This document shows, piece by piece, positions 7,513 to 11,130 of a DNA stretch of 11,130 bases. The number at the start of each line of letters is the position of its first letter. Position 1 is the first letter of the stretch. Source of the DNA: Actinomycetota bacterium (GTDB lineage: Bacteria > Actinomycetota > Actinomycetes > Nanopelagicales > Nanopelagicaceae); assembly GCA_009705235.1 (NCBI GenBank), contig WLCR01000022.1, forward strand, positions 1 through 11,130, given 5' to 3'. The notes beneath the pieces were generated by a model that was not told the DNA's origin, made no database searches, and worked only from the letters and a program-made list of their open reading frames with translations. Position numbers and translations under genes: made by a program.

Positions 7513-10217
7513 GCCAGAGTCCTATCGCTGCAGATGATGCAGGGTTACGTAGCGATGTGCGACGTCTGGGGGATTTGTTGGGTCAAACACTTGTCCGCCA
7601 AGAGGGACCTGAGCTTTTAGCATTGGTAGAAGAGGTACGTAAATCTGTGCGTGAAGGCAATGGCGCAGAAGTCCTTGCCAAATTATCGGTAGCTGACTCT
7701 GTCCAGTTAGTGCGGGCATTTAGTACATATTTTCACTTGGCAAATGTTGCTGAACAAGTGCACCGTGCCCGTGTATTAGCTGATGCGCGCGCAACTGGAG
7801 GTTCGTGGTTAGCTCGCGCCGTTGATCGCATTGAAATTGCACTAAAAGCTCAAACACCTGGACATGAATTAAGTAAAGAAGAGATTGAACTATGGGTCAG
7901 TGCAATGTCTGTGCGTCCAGTTTTTACTGCGCACCCAACTGAGGCGGCACGACGTTCTGTATTAAATAAATTAGGAAGCATCGCCGAATTATTAGATGAT
8001 CCACGAAATCCTTCACAACAAGATCGTTTAGCAGAAACAATTGATTTATTGTGGCAAACAGATGAACTTCGTTTGGGTCGACCAGAACCTTTGGATGAAG
8101 CTCTTAATGCTTTGTACTATCTTGATGATTTATTCACAAAGACGGTTCCAGAAGTTCTCAATGACTTTGCCAAAGAAATGAAGCGAATTGACGTTGAGGT
8201 TCCGATTACTGCTAAGCCATTGTCCTTTGGTAACTGGATCGGTGGAGACCGCGATGGAAATCCAAACATCACCGCACAGGTAACAACTGATGCAATGGTG
8301 CTGCAGGTTGGACATGCAATCCGTGTAACTATTGCGGCGATGAATGATTTGCGCCAAATGTTGTCGGTTTCGACAAAAATTGTCGGGGCAACACCCGAAC
8401 TGTCAGCTTCTGTTGAGAAAGATCTTGCGAATATTCCAGAATTTGAACCACGCTTCTTGCGCCTTAATGCAGAAGAGCCGTATCGCTTGAAAGCAACTGC
8501 GATCGTCCACCGCTTAGCATTTACTCGTGATCGACATGCTAAAGGTGCAGCACATGTGCCACATCGCGATTACGCAAACACCGCCGAGCTACTTGCAGAT
8601 CTATTGTTAATGCGCGATTCGTTGAAGGCACACCGCGGCGAATTAATTGCTACAGGCTTACTTGAGCGCACAATTCGCACAGTCGCTGCATTCGGCATTA
8701 ATCACGCCACTATGGATGTTCGTGAACATTCAGATGCACATCACAATGTTTTACAGCAGATTACCGGAATTGATGGATATCTCAGTAAATCTCATGATGA
8801 CAAGTTTGAACTGTTAACACATGCTCTAGCAGATACGACAATTTTTGATACATCGGCTTTGGATTCATCTGGCAAGAAGACGCTAGATACTTTTGTTGCA
8901 ATTAAAGATTTAATTGACCGCTTTGGGCCAGAAGCAATTGAAACCTATATCGTTTCAATGACTAAGGGTGCAGATGATTTAGTGGCGGCAGTAGTTATCG
9001 CCCAACATGCTGGATTAGTTTCATTAAAGGACAAAAAGGCTATTGTTGGATTTGCACCCTTGCTTGAAACCGTTGCAGAACTTCGGGCTGCAGGAGAAAT
9101 TCTTGAAAAGCTTTTGAGTAATCCCGCATATCGCGCAGTAGTTTCTTTGCGCGGCGATGTGCAAGAAGTAATGCTTGGATATTCGGATTCAAATAAGGAT
9201 GCAGGTATTGCAACCAGTCAATGGGAAATCCATCGTGCCCAACGTTCGTTGCGCGATGTCGCAATCAAGTACGGCGTTAAGCTCCGATTGTTCCATGGTC
9301 GCGGTGGTTCTGTAGGTCGCGGTGGCGGACCAACTTATGATGCATTAGTCGCATTGCCGTGGGGATCTGTTGACGGTCAGATAAAGATGACAGAGCAAGG
9401 CGAAGTAATTAGCGATAAGTACGCTCTGCCATCACTTGCTCGTGAAAATGTTGAGTTAACGTTGGCAGCATCATTAGAGGCAACAGTTTTAAATCGTGGC
9501 CCACGTCAGACCCCAGCAGAGTTAAAGTCGTGGGGCGATTGCATGCAGTTGCTGAGCGATGCATCATTTAAGCAATATCGATCATTAATTGATCAACCAG
9601 ATTTGCCTGCCTACTTTTACGCATCTACTCCCGTCGAACAACTTGGTGATCTGTTCTTGGGTTCACGTCCATCTCGTCGCCCAGATGCTGCAGGTGGACT
9701 GGATTCATTACGTGCAATTCCATGGGTATTTGGCTGGACTCAATCACGTCAGATCGTGCCTGGTTGGTTTGGGGTGGGCTCTGGCTTAAAAGCTGCACGT
9801 GAAGCAGGACATTCAGATCTTTTGTCTCAGATGCTTAAGGATTGGCATTTCTTCACAACATTTATTAGTAACGTTGAAATGACACTTGCTAAGACAGATC
9901 TAGTTCTCGCAAAGCGTTATGTAGAAACACTTGTTCCTGCTCACCTGCATCATTTCTTAGATGAGATCCAAAGTGAGTTTGATTTAACTGTTGCCGAGAT
10001 ATTAAAGCTGACAGGGAAAAAAGCCTTGCTTGGAGATCAAGAGATTCTGGCTAGAACTTTGCAAGTTCGTGATGCCTATCTTTCACCAATACATTTGTTA
10101 CAAGTTAACTTGTTAAAGCGAGTTCGTGATGCAGGTGAATCTGCAGATCCTGTATTGCGTCGTGCATTATTGCTAACAATTAATGGTGTTGCCGCAGGAC
10201 TTCGCAATACAGGCTGA
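7509..10217 (+). CDS. ppc: Phosphoenolpyruvate carboxylase
   Basis: A 902-residue bacterial PEP carboxylase that makes oxaloacetate from PEP and bicarbonate with Mg2+, refilling the TCA cycle. Conserved blocks in order: VFTAHPTEAARRS with H142 (E. coli H138), the SFGNWIGGDRDGNPN glycine-rich block, GYSDSNKDAGI, LFHGRGGSVGRGGGP with H596, R598 and R604 (E. coli H579, R581 and R587), TEQGEVISDKYA, AIPWVFGWTQSR, and the C-terminal INGVAAGLRNTG. Residues that bind the inhibitor aspartate in E. coli (K773, R832, R587, N881) have counterparts K795, R854, R604 and N900, so aspartate feedback is probably kept; this is inference. The length is slightly above E. coli (883). Start ATG 7509 follows GAGAGGA by seven bases. 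It is transcribed away from mfd and towards pth. Its substrate is the product of the nearby eno gene. Confidence 0.98.
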   Translation: MSQSPIAADDAGLRSDVRRLGDLLGQTLVRQEGPELLALVEEVRKSVREGNGAEVLAKLSVADSVQLVRAFSTYFHLANVAEQVHRARVLADARATGGSWLARAVDRIEIALKAQTPGHELSKEEIELWVSAMSVRPVFTAHPTEAARRSVLNKLGSIAELLDDPRNPSQQDRLAETIDLLWQTDELRLGRPEPLDEALNALYYLDDLFTKTVPEVLNDFAKEMKRIDVEVPITAKPLSFGNWIGGDRDGNPNITAQVTTDAMVLQVGHAIRVTIAAMNDLRQMLSVSTKIVGATPELSASVEKDLANIPEFEPRFLRLNAEEPYRLKATAIVHRLAFTRDRHAKGAAHVPHRDYANTAELLADLLLMRDSLKAHRGELIATGLLERTIRTVAAFGINHATMDVREHSDAHHNVLQQITGIDGYLSKSHDDKFELLTHALADTTIFDTSALDSSGKKTLDTFVAIKDLIDRFGPEAIETYIVSMTKGADDLVAAVVIAQHAGLVSLKDKKAIVGFAPLLETVAELRAAGEILEKLLSNPAYRAVVSLRGDVQEVMLGYSDSNKDAGIATSQWEIHRAQRSLRDVAIKYGVKLRLFHGRGGSVGRGGGPTYDALVALPWGSVDGQIKMTEQGEVISDKYALPSLARENVELTLAASLEATVLNRGPRQTPAELKSWGDCMQLLSDASFKQYRSLIDQPDLPAYFYASTPVEQLGDLFLGSRPSRRPDAAGGLDSLRAIPWVFGWTQSRQIVPGWFGVGSGLKAAREAGHSDLLSQMLKDWHFFTTFISNVEMTLAKTDLVLAKRYVETLVPAHLHHFLDEIQSEFDLTVAEILKLTGKKALLGDQEILARTLQVRDAYLSPIHLLQVNLLKRVRDAGESADPVLRRALLLTINGVAAGLRNTG

Positions 10218-10236
10218 ATGAGTTTTTCTGCTCTGT

Positions 10237-10806
10237 TTAACTATTGTGGGCTGACTGCGTTGCTTCTAGGCCTTTAGTAATCAAAGATTCCACCACATCT
10301 GCACCACGATCAATAAATTCAGCTAAATCTTTCTGCTCAATCTTTGAAAATGCTTTCAAAACAAAATCAGCAGGATCTTGTTGACCCATCGGGCGACCGA
10401 TGCCCAAACGCACACGATAGTAATCAGGCCCATCAAATGAGGATGTCATTGACTTCAAACCATTATGGCCATTATCGCCACCAGCAAACTTGGTACGAAT
10501 AGCAGCAAATGGAATATCTAATTCATCATGCAAAGCAATTATGTTTGCAGTTTCTACAGAATAGAAATTTGCAAGAGCTTTAATCGGACCCCCGGTTTCA
10601 TTCATGTAGCTCTTTGATTTTGCAAGAATTATTGAATGTGTACGCGCATCCAATTTGTATGCTGCGATTTCTGTGCGGGATTTATGTGATGAAAACTTGA
10701 TCGAATGGCGACGAGCTAACTCATCGATCACCATCTGGCCGATGTTATGACGTGTGGCAGCGTATTGATCTCCTGGATTACCCAGTCCCACTACCAACCA
10801 CGTCAT
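10237..10806 (-). CDS. pth: Peptidyl-tRNA hydrolase
   Basis: A 189-residue peptidyl-tRNA hydrolase of the bacterial Pth type, which frees tRNA from peptidyl-tRNAs dropped by the ribosome, in the cytoplasm. Active-site residues are in place: N10 in VVGLGNPG, catalytic H20 in YAATRHNIG, N69 in SKSYMNETGG, D94 in ALHDELDIP and N115 in GHNGLKS. The length is normal. The ATG at 10806-10804 begins the family-typical MTWLVVGLGNPG. I see no clear Shine-Dalgarno before it (the minus strand reads GGCTTTGTTGTT), and the L25 stop is 18 bases upstream, so translation may depend on the upstream gene or use a weak leader. The rplY-pth pair is a widespread actinobacterial arrangement. The gene converges on ppc with 19 bases between the two stops and no evident terminator. 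Confidence 0.97.
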   Translation of the reverse strand: MTWLVVGLGNPGDQYAATRHNIGQMVIDELARRHSIKFSSHKSRTEIAAYKLDARTHSIILAKSKSYMNETGGPIKALANFYSVETANIIALHDELDIPFAAIRTKFAGGDNGHNGLKSMTSSFDGPDYYRVRLGIGRPMGQQDPADFVLKAFSKIEQKDLAEFIDRGADVVESLITKGLEATQSAHNS

Positions 10807-10824
10807 AACAACAAAGCCTAAGGG

Positions 10825-11130
10825 TTAAGCGTCCTTCTTCTCGGCATCTGCAGCAGGTGCTGCAGCATCTGTTGCTACCGGTGCTACTACTTCTTCTACT
10901 GCAGCAGTTGACTTCTCAGACAAGTGAACAACGATTGTCTTTGGATCAGACTCGAGTTCAACACCTGCAGGCAATACAACATCTGATGCGTACTTTGAAG
11001 AACCTGACATAAGTCCTTGGATGTCTACTTCAAGGAAGCTTGGAATAGATGATGCATCAACGCGTACATCGATTGTGTTGTTTACGTGCTCAAGAATTCC
11101 ATCACGATCATGCTCACCAACTGTGTGAAC
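10825..11130 (-). CDS. rplY: Ribosomal protein L25 (Ctc/TL5 type), C-terminal part (cut by window edge)
   Basis: The frame stays open from the right edge of the window to a TAA at 10827-10825, giving the last 101 residues of an L25/Ctc protein, a 5S-rRNA-binding part of the 50S subunit. The segment begins VHTVGEHDRDGILEHVNNTI and continues with a part containing IPSFLEVDIQGL and VVLPAGVELESDPKT. This matches the C-terminal TL5 beta domain present in long Ctc-type L25 proteins and absent from the short E. coli form. The end is an Ala/Glu/Asp-rich tail (about the last 25 residues, finishing AEKKDA), typical of actinobacterial L25 and probably disordered. A methionine at 11010 lies inside the domain and is not the start; the real start lies beyond 11130. 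Pth follows after 18 bases, probably on the same transcript. Confidence 0.93.
   Translation of the reverse strand, partial: VHTVGEHDRDGILEHVNNTIDVRVDASSIPSFLEVDIQGLMSGSSKYASDVVLPAGVELESDPKTIVVHLSEKSTAAVEEVVAPVATDAAAPAADAEKKDA

Overview
The window looks like core chromosome from a streamlined, low-GC actinobacterium. The protein set and gene order are actinobacterial: mfd, a lipoprotein, mazG, eno, a septum-initiator (FtsB/DivIC) gene, DUF501 and ppx in one direction, with pth and rplY (L25/Ctc) nearby. From memory this matches the Mycobacterium tuberculosis Rv1014c-Rv1026 neighbourhood. Base composition is only mid-40s % GC by eye, TTA and AT-rich codons are common, and genes are packed with 1-10 base overlaps. 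That combination suggests a free-living aquatic lineage such as Ca. Nanopelagicales/Planktophila (acI). This placement is inference, not a database result.

Layout. Positions 1-7390 are a single minus-strand block, read from right to left: mfd, a SurA-N-like lipoprotein (joined to mfd by a TAGTG overlap), mazG, a 102-base gap with a possible promoter, eno, an FtsB/DivIC-like gene, DUF501 (joined by TAATG) and ppx (10-base overlap, cut by the window edge). Positions 7391-7508 are a divergent control region. Positions 7509-10217 hold ppc on the plus strand. Ppc converges, with 19 bases between the stops, on a minus-strand pair, rplY then pth (10237-11130); rplY is cut by the right edge.

How the genes relate. 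Enolase makes phosphoenolpyruvate and Ppc carboxylates it to oxaloacetate, so glycolysis and anaplerosis lie side by side. Mfd (transcription-coupled repair), MazG (house-cleaning of NTPs) and Ppx (polyphosphate or pppGpp hydrolysis) are nucleic-acid and stress maintenance functions. The FtsB-like protein belongs to the divisome. Pth and L25 serve translation. There are no mobile elements, CRISPR arrays, tRNAs or rRNAs, and no stretch above 300 bases without a gene.

The least explained part is the roughly 120-base mfd/ppc divergent region. It holds (i) a 23-codon ORF at 7441-7512 with a strong Shine-Dalgarno sequence, whose stop overlaps the ppc start as ATGA, and (ii) overlapping inverted repeats that could hide or expose the mfd ribosome binding site. 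I see no clear new multi-gene system; the rest reads as conserved housekeeping DNA.
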